Part shown: positions 21,709 through 30,303 of the stretch, piece after piece
Position numbering within the stretch: the stretch's first letter is position 1
Layout of the letters: every line of letters starts with the position of its first letter
Source: Janthinobacterium sp. PAMC25594
Lineage (GTDB): Bacteria > Pseudomonadota > Gammaproteobacteria > Burkholderiales > Burkholderiaceae_D
Reading direction: 5' to 3'
DNA length: 64,000 nucleotides
Assembly (NCBI RefSeq): GCF_019443505.1
Contig: NZ_CP080377.1
Location: forward strand, 744,001-808,000
Position numbers and translations under genes: made by a program
Notes under the pieces: generated by a model
The model's input: the letters and a program-made list of their open reading frames with translations, nothing else
What the model was told of the DNA's origin: nothing
The model's database searches: none

Positions 21709-22868
21709 TTGACGGCCCCTACGCTGACGGCGGCCGCGGCGACATCGGGTTTGCTGGCCAGTTCGGCGCCCAGGATCGAGACTTTCTGCCCAGGCTTGAG
21801 CAGGTTGACGCCGGCCGTGACCACCGTCTGCCCCGCTTTCACGCCCGAGGTCAGCAGCAATTCATTGCCCGCCACGCCGCCCACCGTCACCGGCACCAGC
21901 TTCACGGCGCCGTTTTCCACCACCCACACGGAGCTTTGCGACTTTTCATTGAACAGGGCCGTCAGCGGCACCTTGATCTGCGGCGTGGCCGTTTTCGAGG
22001 CGAACTGCACCACGGCCGTCATGCCCAGGCGCGCCTGCGGCGCGTCCGGGATGCTGACCTTGGCGATATAGGTGCGCGTGGCGGGATCGGCCACGGGCGA
22101 CACTTCGCGTATCTTGCCCGGCAGCGCCTGCTTCGGGTCGGCCCACAGGCGCACCACCACATCCTTGACGCCGCGCAAGGTCTCGACCTTGTCTTCGGGA
22201 ATGCCGATCACGACTTCCTTCTCGCCGCTTTTCGCCACTTGCACCACGGGCGCGCCGGGCGCCACCACCTGCCCCACTTCCGCCTCGATGCGCGTGACGA
22301 CGCCATCGACGTCGGCCAGCAAGCTGGCATAGCCGGACTGATTCGCCTGACCACGGTACAGGGCTTGCGCCGCTTCCACGTTCGCCTGCGCCGCCTTGTA
22401 GGTGGCATTTTTACCATCGAGCACGGCCTGGCTGACGAAATTTTTCTCGCGCAAATCCTGGTAGCGCTTCAATTCCGCGCGCGCCAGGTCGCGGCTCGTT
22501 TCCGCGCTGACCAGCGAAGCCTTGGCCTGGGCCTGCGACAGCTGCAAGTCGACGGGATCGAGCTGCATCAGCACTTGCCCCATTTTCACGCTGGCGCCCA
22601 CATCGACCTTGCGCGCGACGATCTTGCCGCCCACGCGGAAACCCAGCTGCGACACGACGCGGGGCACGACCTCGCCCGCCAGCTCGGCACTCACGTCAAC
22701 ATTGCTGCTAGACAACACGATCCCGCGCACGGGGCGCACGTCTTCCACTTTGACGGCGGGCTTGGAACAGGCCGCCAGGGTCAGCGCCAGGGCGGCGGAG
22801 GTAATCAGCCGCAGGGCGGGCAGCGCGGGTGCGCCGGTCTCGCGGCGCAGGGTTTTCAGGGCAAACAA
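21705..22868 (-). CDS. RND efflux periplasmic adaptor lipoprotein
   Basis: This membrane fusion protein links an RND pump to an outer-membrane channel. From a TTG at 22868 it has 387 residues; that codon has AAGGA seven bases upstream and gives a clean lipoprotein signal ending ALALTLAAC, whereas the longer frame starting at 22946 adds an unlikely basic stretch. Domains are a lipoyl/barrel-sandwich half (VGGKIVARKVDVGASVKMGQ), an alpha hairpin, the second half (EAEVGQVVAPGAPVVQVAK), and beta-barrel and membrane-proximal domains. It is the first gene of the pair and is divergent from hpnC. Confidence 0.92.
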   Translation of the reverse strand: MFALKTLRRETGAPALPALRLITSAALALTLAACSKPAVKVEDVRPVRGIVLSSSNVDVSAELAGEVVPRVVSQLGFRVGGKIVARKVDVGASVKMGQVLMQLDPVDLQLSQAQAKASLVSAETSRDLARAELKRYQDLREKNFVSQAVLDGKNATYKAAQANVEAAQALYRGQANQSGYASLLADVDGVVTRIEAEVGQVVAPGAPVVQVAKSGEKEVVIGIPEDKVETLRGVKDVVVRLWADPKQALPGKIREVSPVADPATRTYIAKVSIPDAPQARLGMTAVVQFASKTATPQIKVPLTALFNEKSQSSVWVVENGAVKLVPVTVGGVAGNELLLTSGVKAGQTVVTAGVNLLKPGQKVSILGAELASKPDVAAAAVSVGAVK

Positions 22869-23146
22869 GGTATTTTCCTTTACTATGCGGGCTGTTGGAT
22901 TTTTGCATGAGGAAACTTTTAGCTGGCTAGCCAAACTTTTTCGCACGCGATATCCTTAAATTTGTGACAATATCAGCTGGATCATGACAGGGAGGACTTC
23001 CCCTAATGACTTTCTGGTTATTAATTATAATCGTGCGTAAAAGTTTTTAGTGACTTTTGCGTCATTAATCTTGAGCCGTACAACGTCCGCCACATTCCAG
23101 CGTTTCAGGGGTGCCGGACAAACGCAAGACTAGAGAAGCGTGTTCA

Positions 23147-24028
23147 ATGCCTGTAGACCATTACGAAAATTTTCCTGTTGCATCATTTTTACTGCCGCGC
23201 CGCCTGGTGCCTGCCGTCGAAGCCATCTATGCCTTCGCCCGCAGCGCCGACGACCTGGCCGATGAAGGCGACGCCACGCCGGCCGAACGCCTGGCCTCGC
23301 TGCACGCCTACGAAGAGGCGCTGGGCCGCATCGCCCGCGAAGAAGGCCATGCTGGCGAGCATGCCGCCATGTTCGAACGCCTGGCCGCCGTCATCGCCAA
23401 ACACCAGCTGCCGCTGAAGCCGTTTTACGATCTGTTGTCGGCCTTCAAGCAGGATGTGCAGACGACGCGCTACGCCAGCTACGACGACGTGCTCGACTAC
23501 TGCGCCCGCTCCGCCAACCCCGTGGGGCTGCTGATGCTGCACCTGTACGGTGCGGCCGATGAACAGAATGTACGCGATTCCGATGCCATATGTTCAGCTT
23601 TGCAACTAATTAATTTCCTGCAAGACGTCGCCATCGACCAGCAAAAGGAACGCATCTACCTGCCGATGGAAGACTTGACCCGCTTTGCCGTCTCCGCAGC
23701 CGCCTTCGAGCGGCCCGAGGCGCACGGCAAGTGGAGCGCCCTGATGCGCTTCGAAGTGGCCCGCACGCGCGCCCTGATGCTGTCCGGCGCGCCGCTGGCC
23801 CTGCGTTTGCGCGGGCGCATCGGCTGGGAGCTGCGTCTCGTGGTGCAAGGGGGCTTGCGCATCCTCGAAGCCATCGAAGCCGTCAATTACGACGTGTTCC
23901 GGCGCCGCCCCAAGCTGGAGAAACGCGACTGGCTGATCATTTTCTGGCGCGCGCTGCGCATGTCGCGCAAAAGCCTGCATCAAGAGACGCAAGTAAAAAC
24001 GGCTTTTCCCCCGTCGCCCACTCTGTAA
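23147..24028 (+). CDS. hpnC: Hydroxysqualene synthase HpnC
   Basis: HpnC turns presqualene diphosphate into hydroxysqualene in the bacterial three-enzyme route to squalene. The 293-residue protein belongs to the squalene/phytoene synthase fold. The first aspartate-rich motif is changed (SADDLADEGD) and the second reads NFLQDVAIDQQKERIYLP. The ATG at 23147 begins MPVDHYENFPVASFLLP, the typical HpnC opening; the frame extends 12 codons upstream without a better start. It leads hpnC-hpnD-hpnE, so the enzyme order in the operon differs from the reaction order. No squalene-hopene cyclase is in the window. Confidence 0.92.
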   Translation: MPVDHYENFPVASFLLPRRLVPAVEAIYAFARSADDLADEGDATPAERLASLHAYEEALGRIAREEGHAGEHAAMFERLAAVIAKHQLPLKPFYDLLSAFKQDVQTTRYASYDDVLDYCARSANPVGLLMLHLYGAADEQNVRDSDAICSALQLINFLQDVAIDQQKERIYLPMEDLTRFAVSAAAFERPEAHGKWSALMRFEVARTRALMLSGAPLALRLRGRIGWELRLVVQGGLRILEAIEAVNYDVFRRRPKLEKRDWLIIFWRALRMSRKSLHQETQVKTAFPPSPTL

Positions 24029-24074
24029 GACGATAGAATAGCGGCTTCGATCTGCAACCCTTGCTCTTTTGACT

Positions 24075-24908
24075 ATGTCTCCCGACGAATACTGCCAACA
24101 AAAGGCCGCCCAGAGCGGCTCCAGCTTCTACTACAGCTTCCTGTTCCTGCCGGCCGAACGCCGCAAGGCCATCACGGCCCTGTACGCGTTCTGCCGCGAA
24201 GTCGATGACACGGTCGATGACTGCACCGACGAAGCCGTGGCACGCACCAAGCTGGTCTGGTGGCGCAAGGAAGTCAAGGCCATGTACGAGGGTCTCCCCA
24301 CGCATCCCGTGATGCGCGCGCTGGAGCCGCACTTGGCCGTGTATCAACTGGAAGAAAAGCATTTGCAGGCCATCATCGACGGCATGGAAATGGACTTGAA
24401 CCAGACCCGCTACCTCGATTACCAGGCCATGAGCCGCTATTGCTGGCATGTGGCCAGCGTGGTGGGCATCTTGTCGGCCAGCATCTTCGGCGCGACCCGC
24501 CCGGAAACGCTGCTGTACGCGGAAAAACTGGGTCATGCCTTCCAGCTGACCAACATCATCCGCGACGTGGGCGAAGATGCGCGCAAGGGGCGCATCTATT
24601 TGCCGATCAGCGAATTGCAGCAGTTCAATGTGACGGCGGCCGACCTGCTGAACGCGCGCCACAGCGAAGCCTTTGAAAACCTCATGCGTTTCCAGGTGGC
24701 GCGCGCGCAAAAGGCGTATGACGAAGCGTTCGCCCTGCTGCCGGCCGAAGACCGCCGCGCCCAGCGCCCGGGCCTGATCATGGCCGCCATCTATCGCACG
24801 GTACTCAATGAAGTTGAGCGCGACGGTTATCACGTGTTGAAACAGCGCATCTCGCTCACGCCGATCCGCAAACTGTGGCTGGCCTGGAAGACCTGGGTTC
24901 GTGGCTGA
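24075..24908 (+). CDS. hpnD: Presqualene diphosphate synthase HpnD
   Basis: HpnD condenses two farnesyl diphosphates head to head to presqualene diphosphate. The 277-residue protein has both aspartate motifs intact: REVDDTVDD near residue 45 and NIIRDVGEDARKGRIYLP near residue 160, which bind the magnesium-diphosphate groups. A TTG two codons upstream is possible, but the ATG at 24075 begins the usual MSPDEYCQQKA. It starts 46 bases after hpnC, and its stop overlaps the start of hpnE by 8 bases. It acts at the cytoplasmic membrane face. Confidence 0.95.
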   Translation: MSPDEYCQQKAAQSGSSFYYSFLFLPAERRKAITALYAFCREVDDTVDDCTDEAVARTKLVWWRKEVKAMYEGLPTHPVMRALEPHLAVYQLEEKHLQAIIDGMEMDLNQTRYLDYQAMSRYCWHVASVVGILSASIFGATRPETLLYAEKLGHAFQLTNIIRDVGEDARKGRIYLPISELQQFNVTAADLLNARHSEAFENLMRFQVARAQKAYDEAFALLPAEDRRAQRPGLIMAAIYRTVLNEVERDGYHVLKQRISLTPIRKLWLAWKTWVRG

Positions 24909-26280
24909 GAGTAGCGTGAAGCAACGCTACGCCGTCATCGGTGCCGGCTGGGCCGGCTGCGCGGCGGCCATGGAACTGGCGCGCGCCGGCCATGCCGTCA
25001 CCGTCTACGAGGCGGCGCGCACCCTGGGCGGCCGCGCGCGCCGGGTCGAACGCGGGGTTGGGCAAGACTGCACGGTACTCGACAACGGCCAGCATATCTT
25101 GCTGGGCGCGTACACGGAAACCTTGCGCCTGATCAAGCTCGCGGGCCAGGACCCGGCAGAGCTGATCCTCACTTTGCCCCTGCAGATGCGCTATCCGGCG
25201 AACTCCGATGGCATGGATTTCATCGCGCCGCGCCTGCCCGCGCCGCTGCACCTGGCCTGGGCCCTGCTGCGCGCCAAAGGTTTGCAGCGCGCCGACAAGC
25301 TGGCCCTGATGCGCTTTTCCACCGCCATGCGGACGATGGGCTGGCAGTTGTACAACGATTGCTCGGTGACCGAGTTGCTGCAGCGCTTCGACCAGACGGA
25401 CCGCTTGAACCGGCTGATGTGGCACCCGCTGTGCCTGGCCGCGCTGAACACGCCGCCAGAACGGGCCTCGGCGCGCGTCTTCCTCAACGTGCTGCGCGAC
25501 AGCCTGGGGGCGAGCCGCCGGCGCGCCTCCGACATGCTGATCCCGAAAGCGAACCTGAGTGCCCTGTTGCCCGAGGCGGCCGCCCGCTACCTGGCGCAGC
25601 ATGGCGGCGCAGTGCGCACGGGCGCCAAGGTGGCTGCCTTGCACGCCTTGCCCGATGGCAGTTGGCAGCTCGATGACGGCGAGCACTATGCTGGTGTGAT
25701 CGTCGCCACCTCGTCCGTGCAGGCCGCCAGCCTGCTGCAAGACTTGCACGACGCACGCCTGGCCGACGTCATCAATCGCATGCAGGCGTTCACGCCGGAA
25801 GCCATCAGCACCGGCTACCTGCAATACGACGCCAGCGTGCGCCTGGACTTGCCGTTTTACGCGCTCGTCGATGCGCCAGAACAACAGCACTGGGGTCAGT
25901 TCGTCTTCGACCGGGGCCAGCTCGACAGCAAGCAGGCGGGCTTGCTGGCCGTCGTCATCAGCGCCTCCGGTCCTGCCGCCGAGCAAGGCCACGCGCCGCT
26001 GGCGCAAGCCATCGCGGCGCAACTGGCGCAAGTATTGCAGCGTCCGGAACTGGCGCAACCGGCCTGGACCCAGTTGATCACGGAAAAGCGCGCCACGTTT
26101 GCCTGCACACCGGATTTATTGCGTCCCGGCAACGCCAGCGGCGTGCCGGGCTTGCTGCTGGCCGGCGACTACACGGCCAATGATGACCGGACGCAAGACT
26201 ATCCGGCCACCATCGAAGCGGCCGTGCGCAGCGGCGTGGCGGCGGCCAGGGCCTTCACCACGGGCAAGGCGGCAAAGTAG
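24901..26280 (+). CDS. hpnE: Hydroxysqualene dehydroxylase HpnE
   Basis: HpnE is an FAD-dependent amine-oxidase-like enzyme that removes the hydroxyl of hydroxysqualene to give squalene. The 459-residue protein starts with GTG inside the end of hpnD (8-base overlap), which indicates coupling. It shows the dinucleotide fold AVIGAGWAGCAAAMELARAG with the acidic end VTVYEA, the GGRARRVE loop, and a C-terminal FAD-binding motif LLLAGDYTANDDRTQDYPAT. It completes the hpnCDE set for squalene and hence hopanoid precursor synthesis. Confidence 0.94.
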   Translation: MAESSVKQRYAVIGAGWAGCAAAMELARAGHAVTVYEAARTLGGRARRVERGVGQDCTVLDNGQHILLGAYTETLRLIKLAGQDPAELILTLPLQMRYPANSDGMDFIAPRLPAPLHLAWALLRAKGLQRADKLALMRFSTAMRTMGWQLYNDCSVTELLQRFDQTDRLNRLMWHPLCLAALNTPPERASARVFLNVLRDSLGASRRRASDMLIPKANLSALLPEAAARYLAQHGGAVRTGAKVAALHALPDGSWQLDDGEHYAGVIVATSSVQAASLLQDLHDARLADVINRMQAFTPEAISTGYLQYDASVRLDLPFYALVDAPEQQHWGQFVFDRGQLDSKQAGLLAVVISASGPAAEQGHAPLAQAIAAQLAQVLQRPELAQPAWTQLITEKRATFACTPDLLRPGNASGVPGLLLAGDYTANDDRTQDYPATIEAAVRSGVAAARAFTTGKAAK

Positions 26281-26408
26281 ACGACGGTGCATCCTCCCCT
26301 GGTGTCGCTCGCCCCCGCGAAATTGCATTCTGTCGCACCGCACTGGTGCGCTAGGCCGCGCTTGGGTACAGTCTGATCATCGACAACGGCCATGCCACGG
26401 GGAATACC

Positions 26409-26573
26409 ATGCACACCACCTTGCACTTGAAAAATAGCTTGAAAGCCGTGGCGCTGCTGGCCTGTGTGGCGCTGGCCACCGTGATCGTCATTAACGTACA
26501 GCAAGTACCACCGGCCCAGCATGCGCCATTAGTGCTGAGCCAGGCAAGCATGCTGCTGCCGGCGCTGGGCTAA
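26409..26573 (+). CDS. Small single-pass membrane or secreted peptide (54 residues)
   Basis: This short frame begins with ATG seven bases after GGGGA. It has a basic start (MHTTLHLKNSLK), one hydrophobic helix (AVALLACVALATVIVINV) and a C-terminal part ending MLLPALG. It could be an anchored or secreted small protein; no family is recognised. It lies 25 bases before the DUF1700 gene in the same direction and may be the first gene of that operon. The good ribosome binding site and proper membrane segment support it, but its small size leaves doubt. Confidence 0.5.
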   Translation: MHTTLHLKNSLKAVALLACVALATVIVINVQQVPPAQHAPLVLSQASMLLPALG

Positions 26574-26597
26574 GCGGCGCGCAGGAACAGGAAGAAT

Positions 26598-27389
26598 ATG
26601 ATGAACAAGCAAGATTATCTCGACTCTCTGCGGCGCGCGCTGGCAGGCTTGCCGCCGGACCTGGTGGCCAAGACCCTCGATTATTACGAACAGACCTTCA
26701 TCGAAGGCGCGGCGGCAGGCCGCAGCGAGCACGAAATCGCCGAGGACCTGGGCGATCCCAAAAAAATCGCCCTCACCTTGCGCAGCAGCACCCACCGCCA
26801 GGCTTTCGAACAAAAGAAAACCCCCGTCAACCTGCTGCGCCTGCTTGTCTCGCTGGTGGGCCTGGCCATCTTCAACCTGTTCATGGTCGTGCCTGCCGCC
26901 GTGTACGCGGCCCTGCTGGCCACCCTGTATGCCGTCGGCCTGAGCTTTTACCTGGCCGGCATCGCCATCACGGCCAGCGGCCTGTCCGGCGCCAACGAAC
27001 TGGTGCTCGATGGCCCGCTGCGCCACGTCTTCATGCATGACGATGACGGCGGCGAAGGGGGCGAGCGGCGCGAAACACGCATCACCATCGGCGACACGGG
27101 CATCGAAATCGACCACGTGCCCGGTCCCTTGCAGCGTGAACCGGCCGAACCCCAGGGGCCGGGCGTATCGTCGCGCATGATGGAGCGGGCCGAAGCGCTG
27201 GCCGGCGGCGGCATCCGCATCTCCACCGACATGGACCGCGATGCGCGCACCACGCAAACCGTCTTCGGCGTGGGCATGCTGCTCGGCGGTATCGTCATCT
27301 TCCTGCTCAGTCTGGTGGTCACGCGCTATACCTTGATCGGCATCAAGCGCTACATCGCCATGAATGTCTCCCTGCTCAAAGGTCACTAG
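26598..27389 (+). CDS. DUF1700 (HAAS-type) membrane protein
   Basis: This 263-residue protein starts MMNKQDYLDSLRRALAGLPP and continues with YYEQTFIEGAAAGRSEHEI and EDLGDPKKIA, the hallmark of the DUF1700/HAAS domain (residues 1-75). Two hydrophobic segments (about 85-135) and a C-terminal helix (about 222-245) place it in the inner membrane. An acidic/Gly stretch lies between. In other bacteria such proteins usually accompany a PadR regulator and sense or transmit envelope signals; no PadR gene is present here. AGGAAGA precedes the start. The gene ends 10 bases before the DUF2807 gene, so both are surely one operon. Confidence 0.85.
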   Translation: MMNKQDYLDSLRRALAGLPPDLVAKTLDYYEQTFIEGAAAGRSEHEIAEDLGDPKKIALTLRSSTHRQAFEQKKTPVNLLRLLVSLVGLAIFNLFMVVPAAVYAALLATLYAVGLSFYLAGIAITASGLSGANELVLDGPLRHVFMHDDDGGEGGERRETRITIGDTGIEIDHVPGPLQREPAEPQGPGVSSRMMERAEALAGGGIRISTDMDRDARTTQTVFGVGMLLGGIVIFLLSLVVTRYTLIGIKRYIAMNVSLLKGH

Positions 27390-27399
27390 AAAGGCTGCC

Positions 27400-28206
27400 A
27401 TGAAACGTTTACTCAAAGTCGGCCTGTCCATGCTCTTGTTGGCCATGGTCCTGATCGCCATGTCGTATGCGGCGCTGCGCGCCAAGGGGATCAGCAATCC
27501 CAGCAGCGCTGCCGGCCGCGCCGTGCGCAGCGAAACGCGCCCGATTGCCGCCAATATCACCAGCATCGACCTGGCCGGCCCCATCGACCTGGTGCTGCGC
27601 CGCGGCGCCACGCCGTCGATGAAGGTGAGCGGCGAACAGCGTTTGCTGTCGAACGTGGACACGACGGCCGATGGCACGACCCTGCATATCGGCCCGAAAG
27701 GCATGCTGTTCCACCATCGCCAGCCGCTGCAGGTGGAACTGGTGCTGCCCGCCCTCGTGCGCGTGGAAGTGCACGGCAATGGCGACAGCAAGATCACGGG
27801 CTTTTCGGGCGACAGTTTTATACTGGAATTGACGGGATCGGGCGACGTCAGCTTCACGGGACGCTACAAGCAGGTGCAAGCCACCGTCAACGGCAGTGGC
27901 GACCTCGACATCAATGGCGGCAACAGCGACAGCGTGGTGCTGGAAATGGTGGGTTCCGGACGCATCGCCGCCAGCGGCAACACGAAGTTCCTGCGCGCCG
28001 ACCTGAGCGGCTCAGGCGACATCGATGCCGAACACCTGGCGGCCGACAAGGCCAGCGTCAGCCTGCAAGGCTCGGGCCAGAGCACCGTCTTCGTGCGCGA
28101 CGCCGCCAACCTGACCTTGCGCGGCAGCGGCGATATCCACGTGCACGGCAACCCGCGCCAGCGCGAGACCCAGAAAAGCGGGTCAGGCGACATCATCTGG
28201 CATTGA
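27400..28206 (+). CDS. DUF2807 (head GIN domain) exported protein
   Basis: The 268-residue protein has an N-terminal hydrophobic signal or anchor (KVGLSMLLLAMVLIAMSYAAL) and then a beta-helical domain of repeating Gly-Ser-Gly-Asp units (LTGSGDVSF, VNGSGDLDI, VGSGRIAA, LSGSGDIDA, LRGSGDIHV, SGSGDIIW). This is the putative auto-transporter-adhesin head GIN domain. The exact function is not known; it is likely exported to the periplasm or surface. The ATG at 27400 has AGAAAGG upstream. It follows the DUF1700 gene directly, and such proteins are often encoded together. Confidence 0.85.
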   Translation: MKRLLKVGLSMLLLAMVLIAMSYAALRAKGISNPSSAAGRAVRSETRPIAANITSIDLAGPIDLVLRRGATPSMKVSGEQRLLSNVDTTADGTTLHIGPKGMLFHHRQPLQVELVLPALVRVEVHGNGDSKITGFSGDSFILELTGSGDVSFTGRYKQVQATVNGSGDLDINGGNSDSVVLEMVGSGRIAASGNTKFLRADLSGSGDIDAEHLAADKASVSLQGSGQSTVFVRDAANLTLRGSGDIHVHGNPRQRETQKSGSGDIIWH

Positions 28207-28210
28207 TGAT

Positions 28211-28330
28211 GACGCTGTTCACAATCTACTGCGCGGCGCGATTTGCGGCTGGCGATGCTCGCTGTACTAGAGTACAGCTGCGCTTCTCAGCCACAACTCG
28301 GGGCCGCTCGCTACGATTGTGAACAGCGTC
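28211..28330. repeat. 120-base palindromic element after the DUF2807 stop codon
   Basis: Perfect 16-base outer arms (GACGCTGTTCACAATC at 28211-28226, its complement at 28315-28330) enclose imperfectly complementary halves and a perfect centre CTGTACT-AG-AGTACAG (28262-28277). The whole can fold into one long hairpin. A smaller element with the same plan lies at 56415-56502. Confidence 0.85.
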
Positions 28331-28361
28331 GTGGCGCTAACGATCAAATGCTGTTGTAATT

Positions 28362-29609
28362 TCAAAAATTCCCTTCCAGCCAACTGACCGCCTGCTCACC
28401 GGCCGCCTTGCCTTGCGCCAGGCAGGCCGTCAGCAGGTAGCCACCGGTCGGCGCTTCCCAGTCCAGCATTTCACCGGCGACAAACACGCCCGGCATGGCG
28501 CGCAGCATGCTGCCGTCGATGCCGTCGAATTGAACGCCGCCGGCGCTGCTGATGGCTTCATCGATGGGGCGCGCACGCTTGAGCGTGACGGGCAGCAGCT
28601 TGATGGCGGCAGCCAGCCTGGCTTCGTCGGCAAAGTCGGCCGCGCTCAGGCATTCGCGCAGCAAGCCCGATTTCACGCCTTTGATGCCCAGCCGGCTTTG
28701 CAAATGGCTGGACATGGAACGGGCGCCACGCGGGCGCGTCACTTCCTCGAACACGCGCTCATGGCTGTGGTCAGGCGCCAGGTCCAGCCAGATGGTGGTG
28801 CTGCCGTCACGGGCGATCTGCTCGCGCAGCGCGGCCGACAGCGCATAAATCAGGCCTCCTTCCACGCCGCCCGCCGTGATGACGCACTGCCCCTGGCGCT
28901 TGATCGTCAAGCCATCGATGTCATGCGCCGTGATGGCCAGCGTGGCCAGGTGTTCGCCCGCGTAACGGCTGCTGAAATGCTCGCTCCAGTCCACGTCGAA
29001 GCCACAATTGGCCGGCGCCAGTGCCGCCACAGCCACGCCCTGGCCTTGCAGCAGCGGCACCCAGGCGCCGTCCGATCCCAGGCGCGCCCAGCTGCCGCCA
29101 CCGAGCGCCAGGATCACGGCGTCGAAGGTGAAACGGCGTTCGCCATCCGGCGTGGCAAAGGCCAGCTGGCCATCCTCATCCTGCCAGCCCGTCCAGCGGT
29201 GGCGCATGTGAAATTGCACGCCCGCTTCGCGCAAGCGGTGCAGCCAGGCGCGCAGCAGGGGCGCGGCCTTCATATCGGTCGGAAAGACGCGGTTCGAGGA
29301 ACCGACGAAGGTATCCACGCCCAGGCCGTGCACCCAGTCGCGCACCTTTTGCGGGCCGAACTGGTCCAGCGCCGGTTTCACGCGGTGCGCTTGCCTGGCG
29401 TAGCGCGAGACGAAGGCCTGGTAGCCTTCCGCGTGCGTGATATTCATGCCGCCGCGCCCGGCCAGCAGGAATTTGCGGCCGACGGACGGCATGGCGTCGA
29501 ACAATTCCACCCTGGCCCCCTGGTCGGCGGCCGCCTGGGCGGCCATCAGGCCGGCGGGGCCGCCGCCGATGACGGCGATGTGGAACGGAGGAAGGCTGGA
29601 ATGGGTCAT
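28362..29609 (-). CDS. HI0933/BaiN-like NAD(P)/FAD-dependent oxidoreductase
   Basis: The 415-residue flavoprotein has the FAD-binding start HIAVIGGGPAGLMAAQAAADQ, the FDAMPSVGRKFLLAGRGGMN stretch typical of the HI0933 family, an AVILALGGGSWARLGSDG loop and a final FVAGEMLDWEAPTGGYLL motif. Members with this length form the TIGR03862 group. The reaction is not established; the family resembles flavin reductases acting on unknown or bile-acid-like substrates. The ATG at 29609 gives MTHSSLPPFH; upstream codons run into unrelated sequence. It is a single gene, convergent with the DUF2807 operon. Confidence 0.88.
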   Translation of the reverse strand: MTHSSLPPFHIAVIGGGPAGLMAAQAAADQGARVELFDAMPSVGRKFLLAGRGGMNITHAEGYQAFVSRYARQAHRVKPALDQFGPQKVRDWVHGLGVDTFVGSSNRVFPTDMKAAPLLRAWLHRLREAGVQFHMRHRWTGWQDEDGQLAFATPDGERRFTFDAVILALGGGSWARLGSDGAWVPLLQGQGVAVAALAPANCGFDVDWSEHFSSRYAGEHLATLAITAHDIDGLTIKRQGQCVITAGGVEGGLIYALSAALREQIARDGSTTIWLDLAPDHSHERVFEEVTRPRGARSMSSHLQSRLGIKGVKSGLLRECLSAADFADEARLAAAIKLLPVTLKRARPIDEAISSAGGVQFDGIDGSMLRAMPGVFVAGEMLDWEAPTGGYLLTACLAQGKAAGEQAVSWLEGNF

Positions 29610-29763
29610 GGCAAGCTGGGAAGACGGTGAAAACCCCGGCATTTTAGTCGAGATAAGGCCGGGGAATGGCAAGAATGCTGAAAAATGATGCATACTGCGC
29701 AGGCATGCCGCAATGATCGGCACTTTGAATCACGAGACAACGAGACGACAAGAGGAGAAACAC

Positions 29764-29997
29764 ATGGACACAGGATTCTGGATTTCCCGCTATTTGCTGG
29801 CCAGCTCGATTTTATTCATGATCTTGACGGTGGTCGATTACAGCAAAGGCAACGTGAGCAAGGCCAGCTTGCTGGGCGCCCTGGCCTGGTCGCTGGTGGC
29901 CTCGGCCATCTTCATCGGCCCGAAATACTGGCGCCACAAGAAAGCCATCGCCTGCGCCACCTGCAGCGGGGACAAACCAAAAGCCAAGTCGCAATAA
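29764..29997 (+). CDS. Small two-helix membrane protein (77 residues)
   Basis: The start has an ideal AGGAGA site eight bases upstream. Two membrane helices are visible (YLLASSILFMILTVVDY and LGALAWSLVASAIFIG), then a basic stretch and a C-terminal CATCSG with two cysteines. No family is recognised. The cysteine pair could bind metal or form a disulfide, depending on which side of the membrane it faces. The gene is monocistronic and ends at a strong terminator. Confidence 0.8.
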   Translation: MDTGFWISRYLLASSILFMILTVVDYSKGNVSKASLLGALAWSLVASAIFIGPKYWRHKKAIACATCSGDKPKAKSQ

Positions 29998-30025
29998 AAA
30001 ATGGCCGCTTCAGCGGCCATTTTCT
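29997..30025. terminator. Bidirectional terminator
   Basis: Stem ATGGCCGC / GCGGCCAT (30001-30008 with 30013-30020) has a TTCA loop, a T-rich tail to the right and a six-A run to the left. It ends both the small membrane protein gene and the thrC-moeA-moaD operon. Confidence 0.88.
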
Positions 30026-30038
30026 TGCGTGGACATGA

Positions 30039-30293
30039 TCAGCCGCCCGTCACCGGCGGGAAAAACGCCACCTCGTCGCCTTCCGCAATCACGGTATCGG
30101 CATCGCACATCACCTGATTATGCGCCATGCGCAGCGCGCGGCCCTGCGCCAGCGCATATTCCCAGTTGCCGCCGCGGGCGATCAGCAGGCTTCTCACCTC
30201 GCCCACCGTCAGCGGCCCGGCCACTTCCAGCACTTCCTGGGCCGTGCCCACCAGCTCGCGCACGCTGGCGAAAAATCGCAGATTGATCTTCAT
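30039..30293 (-). CDS. moaD: Molybdopterin synthase small (sulfur-carrier) subunit MoaD
   Basis: MoaD carries sulfur as a thiocarboxylate at its C-terminus for building molybdopterin. The 84-residue protein has the ubiquitin-like fold pattern MKINLRFFASVRELVG and ends PPVTGG, with the required terminal Gly-Gly. It starts 10 bases after moeA. The partner large subunit MoaE is not next to it, unlike in many bacteria. The operon ends at the terminator just downstream. Confidence 0.95.
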   Translation of the reverse strand: MKINLRFFASVRELVGTAQEVLEVAGPLTVGEVRSLLIARGGNWEYALAQGRALRMAHNQVMCDADTVIAEGDEVAFFPPVTGG

Positions 30294-30303
30294 CGATACT
30301 TCC

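Noticed and set aside
19252..22071. 939-codon plus-strand frame opposite the RND genes
   Set aside because: It crosses the junction of two clear minus-strand genes and has the His/Arg/Gln-rich composition of an antisense frame.
23026..23031. TATAAT upstream of hpnC as its promoter
   Set aside because: No -35 box at acceptable spacing could be found, and the AT-rich stretch reads similarly in both directions.
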